Shown one piece after another: positions 25,256-33,431 of a stretch of DNA of 64,000 nucleotides (the stretch's first letter is position 1; each line of letters starts with the position of its first letter). A model generated the notes under the pieces. That model did not search any database. It had not been told where the DNA came from and saw only the letters and a list, made by a program, of their open reading frames with translations. This stretch comes from an uncultured Bacteroides sp. Lineage in GTDB: Bacteria > Bacteroidota > Bacteroidia > Bacteroidales > Bacteroidaceae. The position numbers and the translations under genes are program-made. Location of the stretch: positions 3,414,365 through 3,478,364 of the forward strand of contig NZ_OY762899.1 in NCBI RefSeq assembly GCF_963666545.1. Reading direction: 5' to 3'.

Positions 25256-26509
25256 ATGAAAACAAGTTTTTTAAAAACAGCAGGGCTACTCCTTATGCTA
25301 TTGGTATTGGGGAGTGCATTTCCGGTATGGGCCGGTGGTAGTTCGAGCTTTACCATTATAAATGGTGTGGTTAAAGACAAGCAAACAAAAAAGAAATTGG
25401 AACAGGTTAGCGTCTCTATTCCCGGCACGGGCATAGGTACTGTGACTAATGCTGATGGTGTGTTTTCCCTTAAAATAGCCGATAGCATTGATGCCACAAC
25501 ATTGGAGGTTTCGCATATTGGATATTTCAATCAGAGGCTTGTCATAAAGGGCAATGAAACGCAGGAAGTGACAATCTTCTTAACACCTAATTCTACGGTA
25601 TTGCAAGAAATTATCATAGAAGGTGCGCAACCACTTAAACTGGTAAAGGATGCAATTGCTCGAATTGGACAGAATAATAGCCCAAGTGCGAATTTGCTTA
25701 CCGGTTTTTATCGTGAGACGATAAAGAAGAAACGCAGCTATATCAATATTTCCGAGGCTATTATCAATGTCTATAAGACTCCTTATACTCAAAGTGTTGA
25801 CAAAGACAGAATACAAGTTTACAAAGGGCGCAGGCTGCTTAGCCCGAAACTGAATGATACACTTGTAGTAAAACTGGCTGGAGGTCCTAACCTATCCATC
25901 TATCTGGATGTAGTGAAGAATCGTGACCTGATGCTTGATCTATCTTCTCTTCCTTATTATAAATTCAGTATGGATCGGTCGGTGATGATCAATGAACGTC
26001 CGCATTTTGTAGTCAACTTTGAGCCTCAGGTTACTTTACCGTATGCGCTGTTCTATGGTAAACTGTATATAGATCAAAAGACGCTGACGTTCTCCCGGGC
26101 AGAATTGCATACTTCTATGGATGATAGAAATAAAGTGACTCAAGCTATCTTAAAAAAGAAACCTTATAACTTACGCTTTAAGCCGGAACAAATATCCTAT
26201 CTGATAACTTACAAGGAAGATAACGGGCGAAGCTATCTGAACTATATTCGTACGGAGTTTGACTTTAAGTGTGACTGGAAGCGCAAGCTCTTTTCAACAA
26301 ACTATTCTGTAGTTTCTGAGATGGTGGTGACGGATAAAAAAGAACGTGATGTGGCAAGTATTCCTTATAAACTGACCTTTAATGAGAAAAACTCTTTATC
26401 AGACAAGGTAAGTAGCTTCTATGATGAGAATTTCTGGGAAGACTATAATATCATAGAGCCTACGGTATCTTTGGAAGCAGCAGTAAACAAACTAAAGAAG
26501 CACAAGTAA
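25256..26509 (+). CDS. Secreted carboxypeptidase-regulatory-domain protein (paralogue of 28002)
   Basis: The product has 417 residues with a signal peptide (MKTSFLKTAGLLLMLLVLGSAFPVWAGG). After it comes a CarboxypepD_reg-like beta-sandwich (NGVVKDKQTKKKLEQVSVSIPGTGIGTVTNADGVFSLKI, then LEVSHIGYFNQRLVI), as found at the N-terminus of SusC proteins. The rest (LTGFYRETIKKKRSYINISEAIINVYKTPY, then PYALFYGKLYIDQKTLTFSRAELH) belongs to a Bacteroidetes family of unknown function predicted beta-rich. No TonB barrel or STN domain is present. It is closely related to the protein encoded at 28002, and the two flank an ECF sigma/FecR pair. Cell-surface or periplasmic location is inferred. Confidence 0.8.
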   Translation: MKTSFLKTAGLLLMLLVLGSAFPVWAGGSSSFTIINGVVKDKQTKKKLEQVSVSIPGTGIGTVTNADGVFSLKIADSIDATTLEVSHIGYFNQRLVIKGNETQEVTIFLTPNSTVLQEIIIEGAQPLKLVKDAIARIGQNNSPSANLLTGFYRETIKKKRSYINISEAIINVYKTPYTQSVDKDRIQVYKGRRLLSPKLNDTLVVKLAGGPNLSIYLDVVKNRDLMLDLSSLPYYKFSMDRSVMINERPHFVVNFEPQVTLPYALFYGKLYIDQKTLTFSRAELHTSMDDRNKVTQAILKKKPYNLRFKPEQISYLITYKEDNGRSYLNYIRTEFDFKCDWKRKLFSTNYSVVSEMVVTDKKERDVASIPYKLTFNEKNSLSDKVSSFYDENFWEDYNIIEPTVSLEAAVNKLKKHK

Positions 26510-26550
26510 AGAATTCGTATTTGTCATACTGTTTATTAAAGAAGTTTTCA

Positions 26551-26558
26551 TATATTTG
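26551..26558 (+). promoter_or_regulatory. -7 box (TATATTTG) for the ECF sigma/FecR unit
   Basis: Exact TAnnTTTG match 30 bp before the sigma factor start codon. Confidence 0.6.
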
Positions 26559-26581
26559 AACGATTCAAATCAATTCTGTAA

Positions 26582-27139
26582 TTGGTTATGCTGGACGAGT
26601 TATTCGTATTGAGAAAGATAAAGGAAGGAGATATAAAGACATTCGAATATGTCTTTAGGCTCTATTATTCTCCCCTTTGCCTATATGCGTTCGGCATAAC
26701 CGGCAGGAAAGATGCGGCGGAAGAGATTGTTCAGGACTTGTTTTATACTTTGTGGAAGGAACGTTGCAGTTTGCAAATATTGCGCTCGGTGAAGTCTTAT
26801 TTATATGGTGCTGTTCGCAACCAATCACTTCAATACTGTGAGCATTCTAGTGTGCGTGAGCGTTATCGGCAACATGTTCTGGCTGAGAATGAGACAATGA
26901 CAGAGCCTTCTCCGGAGGAACAACTGGAGAATAAAGAACTGGAAGAAGTCATTAACCGAACGTTGAGAAAGCTGCCCGACAGACGTCGGCAGATATTCAG
27001 AATGTATCGTTTGGAGGGACTGAAATATAAAGAGATAGCAGAAAAGTTATCTTTATCGGTAAAGACGATAGAGGCCGAGATGACGAAAACCTATCAGGCA
27101 TTGCGCGAGGAAATAGAAAGATATACTTATATATTATGA
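26582..27139 (+). CDS. ECF RNA polymerase sigma factor (Bacteroides sigma-70 family 1)
   Basis: A 185-residue ECF sigma factor. Region 2: LRKIKEGDIKTFEYVFRLYYSPLCLYAFGITGRKDAAEEIVQDLFYTLW. Region 4: INRTLRKLPDRRRQIFRMYRLEGLKYKEIAEKLSLSVKTIEAEMTKTYQALREEI, the form typical of the large Bacteroides expansion family that pairs with FecR. The stop codon overlaps the FecR start (ATGA), so the two are translationally coupled. The unit's presumed target is the neighbouring STN/carboxypeptidase-regulatory protein at 28002; unlike most such systems no SusC gene follows. Confidence 0.95.
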   Translation: MVMLDELFVLRKIKEGDIKTFEYVFRLYYSPLCLYAFGITGRKDAAEEIVQDLFYTLWKERCSLQILRSVKSYLYGAVRNQSLQYCEHSSVRERYRQHVLAENETMTEPSPEEQLENKELEEVINRTLRKLPDRRRQIFRMYRLEGLKYKEIAEKLSLSVKTIEAEMTKTYQALREEIERYTYIL

Positions 27140-27996
27140 CTTTTAGAGAAGAAAAAGAGAGAGTGACCAGTCGGGCTTGGGATAGCTTATATAAGCGCCT
27201 GGAAGAAGACGGACTGTTGGAACAAAGCCATAATACGACAAGGCAACGGATAACCTTTACGCCTGTAGTATTGAAGTGGGCGGCAAGCGTTGCTGTTTTA
27301 CTTATCTGTGTTGTTTCGGTGTATGTGATGCGTAATACCAATTCGCTGAAAGCCGACACGCTGGTGCTGAACAATGAAAAGGGGAAACCAACATTAGTTA
27401 CTACGTTCGAGGATGGTTCAACTGTTTATTTGAGTGAGCAAACATCACTGGAATATCCGAATCATTTTGCGGAAGATAAAAGGGAAGTGTTTTTGAAAGG
27501 TGATGCGTTTTTTGAAGTGAGCGGCAATCCGAAACGTCCTTTTATTATTGAAACAAAGACGGCCATCATCAAGGTGATAGGCACACGGTTTAATGTGAAA
27601 AGCAAAGATGAGGCTTCATTCTCTCTCTCCGTGCGTAGCGGAGTGGTGGAGGTTACCTCTAAAAAGAATGGGGAGAGTACTCATGTTAGAGCAGGAGAGA
27701 CGGTTATGCTGCAATCCGACAAGCTACAAACTATGCAGACTCGTGATTTCGATCAATTTAATAGGTATCTTAAATATATTCATTTCAAGGACCAAACATT
27801 ATCCAACGTTATACGGATAATAAATGAAACGACAAATTCGGTTCAGCTCAAAGTAGCCCCCGAATTGGGAGACAGACTATTGACAGTAACCTTCTCTAAC
27901 GACTCTCCTTATACTATGGCCGAGCTTATTTGTATGGCTTTGAACCTACAACTATCTCAGCAACAAAATATAATTTATATCACTCAGCCCAAATAA
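27136..27996 (+). CDS. FecR-family anti-sigma/sensor protein
   Basis: A 286-residue inner membrane protein. A cytosolic N-terminal part of about 55 residues is followed by one membrane segment (VLKWAASVAVLLICVVSVYVM). The periplasmic FecR domain has TTFEDGSTVYLSEQTSLEYPNHFAEDKREVFLKGDAFFEVSGNPKRPFIIET and KVIGTRFNVKSKDE. The DUF4974 C-terminal part (YLKYIHFKDQTLSNVIRIINETTNSVQLKV) is normally the contact for the STN domain of a partner outer-membrane protein. It starts inside the sigma gene's stop codon and ends 5 bp before the STN-containing gene at 28002, making that protein the likely partner. Confidence 0.95.
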   Translation: MTFREEKERVTSRAWDSLYKRLEEDGLLEQSHNTTRQRITFTPVVLKWAASVAVLLICVVSVYVMRNTNSLKADTLVLNNEKGKPTLVTTFEDGSTVYLSEQTSLEYPNHFAEDKREVFLKGDAFFEVSGNPKRPFIIETKTAIIKVIGTRFNVKSKDEASFSLSVRSGVVEVTSKKNGESTHVRAGETVMLQSDKLQTMQTRDFDQFNRYLKYIHFKDQTLSNVIRIINETTNSVQLKVAPELGDRLLTVTFSNDSPYTMAELICMALNLQLSQQQNIIYITQPK

Positions 27997-28001
27997 CGGA
28001 A

Positions 28002-29588
28002 ATGAAGCAGACGGTTGGCTATATGTTCTGTCGTTTATTCGTCTTGTGGTGTCTTTTGCTATTGGTAGCACCATTACAAGCCGATGGCGGGGAAGGAGTG
28101 CTGGACCGTAAAATAAAAATAACTCAGAGCAAGGGAACAAAGTATCAACTGTTGAGACATGTGTCCGAGCAATCGGGTTACTTCTTTGTGTACGACAGTC
28201 AGATAATCAATAACGACGAGGTAGTAAAAATACGCAAAGGAGAGTATACCATACAGAATGCCATTTATGCGATAACAGGAAATAATACCCTCAAGATCAG
28301 TCTGTTGGGAAGTCATATATTGCTGAGCTTACCGGTGGCAGAACAGAAGCAGGTAACTCACTCTCAGGAAACGCCACACGAAAAGTTCCTCACTCTCAAG
28401 GGCAGGGTGTATGATGCTTTATCAAAAGAAGTGATTCCTTATGTATCCGTTAGCATGAGTAATGCATCTATTGGTTCGATAACCAACCAAGACGGTGAAT
28501 TTAAGTTGGTGATCCCCGATTCTTTAAGCCATTCTTTTATTAAGCTATCCCATATAGGTTACCAAAATGAAGAGGTGGAAGTTTCTGCTTTAGCCGATAG
28601 ATATACGGAAATCTTGTTGGAGCCGAAAGTCATTTCCTTGCAGGAAATAGTTGTTCGGGCTGTCAATCCTTTGCATGTGTTACAGAAGATGCAGGACGAG
28701 CGTGAGCGAAACTATTCCTCCGCTCCGGTTTATCTTACCACTTTCTATCGGGAAGCGATAGAACATAAGAAAAAGAATATAGACCTGACCGAAGCCGTGC
28801 TGAAGGTTTATAAAACGGGTTACCGGAAAATAGTTACAACGGATCAGGTGAAGCTAATAAAGATGCGCCGCGTGTTTAAGAAGCAGGAGAACGACACCAT
28901 TTTCACAAAGATGAAGTCGGGCATTAAGTCTAGTTTAACCTTGGATATAATGAAGGAAATGCCTGACTTCCTGACTCCGAAAAGTGGTGAATCGACTTTT
29001 GTCTATCGATATACCGATATTAGCGAGATCGATAAGAGGTGGGTCTATATTATCTCCTTCGAGCAAAACAAGAATGTAACAGAACCTTTGTACAAAGGGC
29101 AATTGTATATTGATACTGAAAATTATGCTTTGTTGGAAGCCCGCTTTGAGATGAATCCCATTTATGCGGAAAAGGCAACGGACATATTTGTAGAGAAGAA
29201 GAGTCGTGACTGCAAGCTAACACTTAGGCGTGCAGCATATACGGTCTCTTATAAACCATCGGCCGATGGCGTATACTACGTTAACCATGTTCGTGGTGAT
29301 CTCGAATTTAGGGTTAAACGGAAACATCATTTCTTTAGTACCCCATTAAATCTTTGGTTTGAAATGGTTAGCTGCAAGGTCGATGCGGACAATGTGAAAG
29401 GCTTCTCTCGTAGCGAACGCCTATCTACCCGAAATGTTTTTTCGGAGACGAAGTATGAGTATGACGCTAACTTTTGGGAGCACTTCAATGTGATTGTTCC
29501 TGAAGACGAACTAAAGGGCTTGATTATGAGTAATCTCGGAGAGGTTACCACAGCACCGGCATCGAGTGGCGATGCAAATGAAGAATAG
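28002..29588 (+). CDS. Secreted STN plus carboxypeptidase-regulatory-domain protein without TonB barrel
   Basis: The product has 528 residues from ATG 28002 (an upstream in-frame ATG inside fecR is ignored). A hydrophobic leader (MFCRLFVLWCLLLLVAPLQA) is followed by an STN (secretin/TonB N-terminal) domain at about 35-105 (IKITQSKGTKYQLLRHVSEQ, VVKIRKGEYTIQNAIYAIT), then a CarboxypepD_reg-like domain (LKGRVYDALSKEVIPYVSVSMSNASIGSITNQDGEF). The C-terminal 330 residues match the 25256 paralogue (YLTTFYREAIEHKKKNIDLTEAVLKVYKTGY). There is no plug or beta-barrel. STN domains normally contact FecR; its place right after fecR suggests a signalling partner for the sigma/anti-sigma pair that is not a transporter. 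Confidence 0.82.
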   Translation: MKQTVGYMFCRLFVLWCLLLLVAPLQADGGEGVLDRKIKITQSKGTKYQLLRHVSEQSGYFFVYDSQIINNDEVVKIRKGEYTIQNAIYAITGNNTLKISLLGSHILLSLPVAEQKQVTHSQETPHEKFLTLKGRVYDALSKEVIPYVSVSMSNASIGSITNQDGEFKLVIPDSLSHSFIKLSHIGYQNEEVEVSALADRYTEILLEPKVISLQEIVVRAVNPLHVLQKMQDERERNYSSAPVYLTTFYREAIEHKKKNIDLTEAVLKVYKTGYRKIVTTDQVKLIKMRRVFKKQENDTIFTKMKSGIKSSLTLDIMKEMPDFLTPKSGESTFVYRYTDISEIDKRWVYIISFEQNKNVTEPLYKGQLYIDTENYALLEARFEMNPIYAEKATDIFVEKKSRDCKLTLRRAAYTVSYKPSADGVYYVNHVRGDLEFRVKRKHHFFSTPLNLWFEMVSCKVDADNVKGFSRSERLSTRNVFSETKYEYDANFWEHFNVIVPEDELKGLIMSNLGEVTTAPASSGDANEE

Positions 29589-29643
29589 CCTCAAACGAGA
29601 ATGAGCTTCATATAAAGTTGCTTGTATAAAACAGATAAAAAGC

Positions 29644-29651
29644 TAACTTTG
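29644..29651 (+). promoter_or_regulatory. -7 box (TAACTTTG) for the DNA-3-methyladenine glycosylase gene
   Basis: Exact TAnnTTTG match 26 bp before the start codon, with CTTG about 19 bp upstream. Confidence 0.6.
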
Positions 29652-29677
29652 CAAGATAACTAAATAGATTCATGATT

Positions 29678-30226
29678 ATGTCATACTGTAGCTACATACC
29701 AACCATGTCCGAGCCCAGTCGCTCCTTGCATCAGAACTACCATGATAATCATTACGGCTTTCCAATTCATGATGATAATGAATTGTTCGGTAGGCTAATC
29801 CTCGAGATAAATCAGGCAGGATTAAGTTGGGAAACAATATTGAAAAAAGAAGTATCTTTTAGAAAGGCCTACGATAATTTTGATATTCAAAGAATTGCAG
29901 CATACGCAGAAGTAGACAGAGAACGTCTACTCAATGATCCCGGTATTATTCGAAACCGGTTGAAAGTGAATGCAGCCATCGAAAATGCCAAGGCGATAGT
30001 GAATTTGCAAAAAGATTATGGTTCCTTTGAAAAATGGCTCGAACAAAACCACCCGAAGACAAAAGAAGAATGGGTGAAACTCTTCAAAAAGACATTCAAA
30101 TTCACCGGAGGAGAAATTGTCGGCGAGTTTTTAATGAGCATTGGTTATCTACCTGGCGCGCATGATTCTTCCTGTTCGGTGCACAAAGAGATATTAAAAG
30201 CTAAGCCCATGTGGGTGATTAAATAG
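29678..30226 (+). CDS. tag: DNA-3-methyladenine glycosylase I (Tag)
   Basis: The product has 182 residues from ATG 29678; an ATG two codons earlier (29672) is also possible. The choice follows E. coli Tag, where Cys4 is a zinc ligand: here MSYC gives Cys4. Other zinc-binding positions match: YHDNHYGFP near residue 24-32 and AHDSSCSVH near the C-terminus. NQAGLSWETILKK and DPGIIRNRLKVNAAIENAKA are strong family signatures. The enzyme removes 3-methyladenine from alkylated DNA, leaving an abasic site for endonuclease IV (24225). It stands alone with its own promoter and terminator. Confidence 0.95.
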   Translation: MSYCSYIPTMSEPSRSLHQNYHDNHYGFPIHDDNELFGRLILEINQAGLSWETILKKEVSFRKAYDNFDIQRIAAYAEVDRERLLNDPGIIRNRLKVNAAIENAKAIVNLQKDYGSFEKWLEQNHPKTKEEWVKLFKKTFKFTGGEIVGEFLMSIGYLPGAHDSSCSVHKEILKAKPMWVIK

Positions 30227-30269
30227 CCGACACTAAGAATCCTTTATAGCTAGTTGCGGATAGATAAAT

Positions 30270-30328
30270 AATCCCATACGGAAACTAATCATTAAGAAGA
30301 AAAGTACCCGGATGGGATTGTTTTTTTT
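30270..30328 (+). terminator. Rho-independent terminator after tag
   Basis: AATCCCATACGG pairs with CCGGATGGGATT (one mismatch) and is followed by GTTTTTTTT. It also lies just past the stop of the convergent trpB gene and may help terminate it. Confidence 0.85.
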
Positions 30329-30345
30329 GTGAGAACGTGTATGTG

Positions 30346-31713
30346 TTATACCAAATTGCCTATTTCACTAATGTTCTTTTCTATATCTGCATCTGTTAAC
30401 GAGTAGTTTATCAAATTACCTGATAGATATTGGTCATAAGAGGGCATGTCGATCAGCCCATGACCAGATAAATTAAAGAGAATAACCTTCTCTTCACCCG
30501 TTTCCTTGCACTTATTGGCTTCGTTAATGGTAGCTGCAATGGCGTGACACGATTCCGGAGCGGGAATAATACCTTCGACCTGAGCAAAGAGGCATCCGGC
30601 TTCGAATGATTCCAATTGCTGAATGTCGACTGCTTCCATCAGCCCGTCTTTTAAGAGTTGAGAAACAATAACTCCTGCACCATGATAACGCAAGCCACCT
30701 GCATGAATATTGGCAGGGGAGAAATTGTGTCCCAGTGTGAACATGGGTAGCAATGGAGTGTATCCGGCTTCGTCCCCGAAATCATATTGAAACTTACCTC
30801 GCGTGAGTTTAGGACAAGAGGCCGGTTCAGCGGCAATATACCGTGTTTTCTTTCCTTCTAATATGGTGTGGCGCATGAATGGGAATGAGATACCTCCGAA
30901 GTTTGATCCACCACCAAAGCAGCCGATGATCATATCCGGATACTCTCCTGTCATCTCCATTTGTTTTTCTGCTTCCAGTCCAATAATTGTTTGGTGCAGA
31001 GTAACGTGACTTAATACAGAACCAAGAGTATATTTACAGTTTGGCGTACTCTGTGCCAATTCAATAGCTTCAGAAATAGCAGTACCCAAAGAACCCTGAT
31101 AGTTAGGGTGAGCAGTCAGGATGTTTTTTCCCGCACGGGTCGACATAGATGGTGAAGCCGTTACCTGTGCACCAAAAGTTTGCATGACACTCCGGCGATA
31201 AGGTTTCTGCTCATAGCTGATCTTTACTTGATAGACTGCAGCTTCCAGTCCGAAAACCTTAGCAGCGTAAGCCAATGCAGCCCCCCATTGTCCTGCACCC
31301 GTTTCAGTGGTAACGTTTGTTACTCCCTCTTTTTTGCAGTAGTAAGCCTGCGCCAGTGCCGAGTTTAGTTTATGAGAACCTATTGGACTAACACTCTCAT
31401 TTTTAAAATATATGTGCGCAGGAGTACCGAGTGCCTTTTCCAACCCGTAAGCTCTTACAAGTGGAGTGCTACGATAGTACTTATACATCTCCCGCACCTC
31501 TTCGGGGATTTCAATCCACTGATCAGTCATGTTCAGTTCCTGCTTGCACAACTCTTCAGCAAAGATTGGATAAAGATCTTCTGCCTTAAGAGGTTGTTTT
31601 GTTCCCGGATGCAACGGAGGCAGAGGCTTATTAATCATATCGGCTTGAATGTTATACCAATAATGCGGAATTTCCTCTTCAGATAAGATGAATCTTTTTG
31701 TTTTATCGCTCAT
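30346..31713 (-). CDS. trpB: TrpB2-type tryptophan synthase beta chain
   Basis: The product has 455 residues from ATG 31713. The frame is open 14 codons further, but a promoter box lies inside that stretch. It is longer than standard TrpB (about 400), as in the TrpB2 class (N-terminal part LSEEEIPHYWYNIQADMINKPLPPLHPGT). PLP-dependent: ESVSPIGSHKLNSALAQA has the Schiff-base lysine; TETGAGQWGAALAYAAKVFG and the phosphate-binding CFGGGSNFGG are intact. It makes tryptophan from serine and indole, likely as an indole-salvage enzyme, since no trpA or other trp genes are near. Confidence 0.93.
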   Translation of the reverse strand: MSDKTKRFILSEEEIPHYWYNIQADMINKPLPPLHPGTKQPLKAEDLYPIFAEELCKQELNMTDQWIEIPEEVREMYKYYRSTPLVRAYGLEKALGTPAHIYFKNESVSPIGSHKLNSALAQAYYCKKEGVTNVTTETGAGQWGAALAYAAKVFGLEAAVYQVKISYEQKPYRRSVMQTFGAQVTASPSMSTRAGKNILTAHPNYQGSLGTAISEAIELAQSTPNCKYTLGSVLSHVTLHQTIIGLEAEKQMEMTGEYPDMIIGCFGGGSNFGGISFPFMRHTILEGKKTRYIAAEPASCPKLTRGKFQYDFGDEAGYTPLLPMFTLGHNFSPANIHAGGLRYHGAGVIVSQLLKDGLMEAVDIQQLESFEAGCLFAQVEGIIPAPESCHAIAATINEANKCKETGEEKVILFNLSGHGLIDMPSYDQYLSGNLINYSLTDADIEKNISEIGNLV

Positions 31714-31742
31714 AATACTATACTTTAATGTTTTTTTGTTGC

Positions 31743-31750
31743 CAAATGTA
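31743..31750 (-). promoter_or_regulatory. -7 box (TACATTTG) for trpB
   Basis: The minus strand reads TACATTTG, an exact match, 29 bases before ATG 31713. It lies within the longer open frame and so fixes the start of trpB. Confidence 0.65.
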
Positions 31751-31883
31751 GCCATTATTTTTATTCTTGATATTCAAAACATCCAAAAACCTTTCAGAGG
31801 GATTATCCATTAATGTGGGATATGGAGAAGGCGGTGTAAATGTTTTTATTTTAGTGAATGATAATCGCATTGAAGCTAAACGT

Positions 31884-31918
31884 AATCCGCAAACAAAAAA
31901 TGTTTTTGCTTGCGGATT
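31884..31918. repeat. Inverted repeat upstream of the recombinase gene
   Basis: AATCCGCAA (31884-31892) and TTGCGGATT (31910-31918), with A/T-rich inner arms. It has no U-run after it, so it is probably not a terminator. The rest of the 394-bp gap between trpB and the recombinase gene shows no gene. Confidence 0.55.
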
Positions 31919-32107
31919 TGTAGCTCTATTATTTTTGATATAACTTGCCGACGTTTATCTGTTAGTTGCTAGAGTAATGGGTTGTTAGATATCCTTATCT
32001 ATGATTAAGTTGTTGTATTTCAAGCGACTAACCTTTATTCATATTATTTGCAGATAGTCTTTTTATTTAAAAACAATTTATTTAATAAATGTGATTATGA
32101 GGGAAAA

Positions 32108-33034
32108 ATGAAGAGAAATGATTTTATTAGTTTTATGCATTCAGTTATTCATGAGCTTGAGGCAGGCAACTATCACGGCACTGCTCATGTTTATAAGAGT
32201 AGTTTGAAGAGCTTTCTAATGTTTTGCCAAAAGGAGCATTTTGCTTTTAGTAGAATGACGCCCGATTTGCTGAAAGGCTTTGAGGATTATATGAGGAAAC
32301 GGCAGCTTAGCTGGAATACTATTTCCACATATTTGCGGGCCATACGGGCAACTTATAACCGAGCGGTAGATAAATATCTGGCTCCCTATGTTCCTCGTTT
32401 GTTTAAGCATGTGTACACAGGCACCCGGGCAGATAAGAAAAGAGCATTGGATGTGAAAGCCATGTCGTATGTGTTTCAAACACTGAAAGCTCAAAATACC
32501 CCTGAAGTGTTGCGACGCTCTCAAGGATTATTCGTGCTTATGTTTATGCTTAGGGGATTACCTTTTGTAGACCTTGTGTACTTGCAAAAGAAGGATTTGG
32601 ATGGAAATGTTCTTACCTACAGGCGTAGGAAAACCGGACGACTCTTAACTGTGATTATTCCACAAGAAGCCATGAGATTAGTGGAAGAAAATATGGACAG
32701 AAATTCGAGCTCTCCTTATTTGTTTTCATTCCTCAAAGGAGAGGAAACCTCGGCGCAAGCGTATCAGGTGTATCAATTGGCACTACGCAATTTTAATCAT
32801 CAGTTGTCATTAATCTCCGATATGCTTAAGCTTGGATGTAATTTAAGTTCATATACAGCAAGACATACTTGGGCTACGTTGGCTTATTACTGTAATATAC
32901 ATCCAGGGGTGATTTCTGAAGCAATGGGACATTCTTCAATAACGGTTACAGAGACTTATTTGAAGCCTTTTAGTCAAAATAAAATAAGAGAGGCAAATGA
33001 TAAGATTATTTCATCCATTCAAGGGAATTGTTGA
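32108..33034 (+). CDS. Tyrosine recombinase / site-specific integrase (possible DNA invertase)
   Basis: The product has 308 residues from ATG 32108, preceded by GAGGGA (an in-frame ATG 20 codons upstream is less likely). The N-terminal SAM-like DNA-binding domain covers about 1-95 (HGTAHVYKSSLKSFLMFC, WNTISTYLRAIRATYNRAV). All catalytic residues are visible: Arg149 (FMLRGLPFVDL), Lys175 (RRRKTGR), Arg252-His253 (SSYTARHTWAT; the first position of the HxxR box is Tyr, common in Bacteroides enzymes), His275 (MGHSS) and nucleophile Tyr284 (TETYL). The small size fits the Tsr/FimB-like recombinases that flip promoters in Bacteroides. No transposon genes accompany it; an inverted-repeat-bounded segment starts 25 bp after the stop. 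Confidence 0.92.
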   Translation: MKRNDFISFMHSVIHELEAGNYHGTAHVYKSSLKSFLMFCQKEHFAFSRMTPDLLKGFEDYMRKRQLSWNTISTYLRAIRATYNRAVDKYLAPYVPRLFKHVYTGTRADKKRALDVKAMSYVFQTLKAQNTPEVLRRSQGLFVLMFMLRGLPFVDLVYLQKKDLDGNVLTYRRRKTGRLLTVIIPQEAMRLVEENMDRNSSSPYLFSFLKGEETSAQAYQVYQLALRNFNHQLSLISDMLKLGCNLSSYTARHTWATLAYYCNIHPGVISEAMGHSSITVTETYLKPFSQNKIREANDKIISSIQGNC

Positions 33035-33058
33035 ATTGTATCTCATTGATAATTAGCC

Positions 33059-33080
33059 GTTATTTTGTAGGTAACGGAAA
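33059..33080 (+). repeat. Left inverted repeat of the putative invertible segment
   Basis: 22 bp: a core GTTATTTTGTAGGTAAC (arms GTTAT and GTAAC around TTTGTAG) plus GGAAA. It matches the right repeat at 33356-33377, in opposite orientation, at 21 of 22 positions. Confidence 0.8.
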
Positions 33081-33153
33081 TACAACCGAATGCAAATATG
33101 AACATATTATATGGATTAAACAAGATTATTCTCATGTTTTTTAGAGAAAAAAC

Positions 33154-33188
33154 AAAAAGCTTCCTCACAAACAACGAGAAGGCTTTTT
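33154..33188. terminator. Terminator-like hairpin inside the putative invertible segment
   Basis: AAAAAGCTTCCTC and GAGAAGGCTTTTT pair with two mismatches, ending in a U-run. It may terminate the recombinase transcript and insulate the two promoter-like sites. Confidence 0.6.
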
Positions 33189-33355
33189 CTAACTAGCCGC
33201 TATTCAACTCCTATCTTCGCTATGGTCACAAGAAACCTCCTCCATGTTTAAATAGGTAAATATGGATAGAAATACTGTTGCCTTTTTATGTGCAAAAAGC
33301 TATTTTATACGTAAGATTTTATCTCAAAACGCCTTTTAAGGCAAAATCTGGCTTG

Positions 33356-33377
33356 TTTCCGTTACCTACAAAGTAAC
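33356..33377 (-). repeat. Right inverted repeat of the putative invertible segment
   Basis: Reverse complement of the left repeat with one difference; its core GTTACCTACAAAGTAAC has perfect 5-bp inverted arms around a 7-bp spacer. Confidence 0.8.
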
Positions 33378-33431
33378 AGAGAAGATACTTCAGATCATTT
33401 TTTTGAATATTGTATAGAAAATCATAGTGCA

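Larger units (their letters stand above)
33059..33377. mobile_element. Putative invertible DNA segment next to a tyrosine recombinase
   Basis: A segment of about 310 bp bounded by the 22-bp inverted repeats. The 17-bp core in each repeat has the arm-spacer-arm layout of a tyrosine-recombinase crossover site. Inside: a promoter-like pair on the minus strand (CATATTTG at 33093-33100 with CTTG 20 bp away), another on the plus strand (TACTGTTG at 33273-33280 with TTTA 22 bp upstream), each one base off consensus, and a terminator-like hairpin between them (33154-33188). Flipping would swap which promoter faces the genes at 33432 and beyond. Alternative: a small non-autonomous element. Confidence 0.6.

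Noticed and set aside
31714-31755. 14-codon extension of trpB
   Set aside because: An exact promoter box (TACATTTG) lies inside it and the usual TrpB2 start follows.
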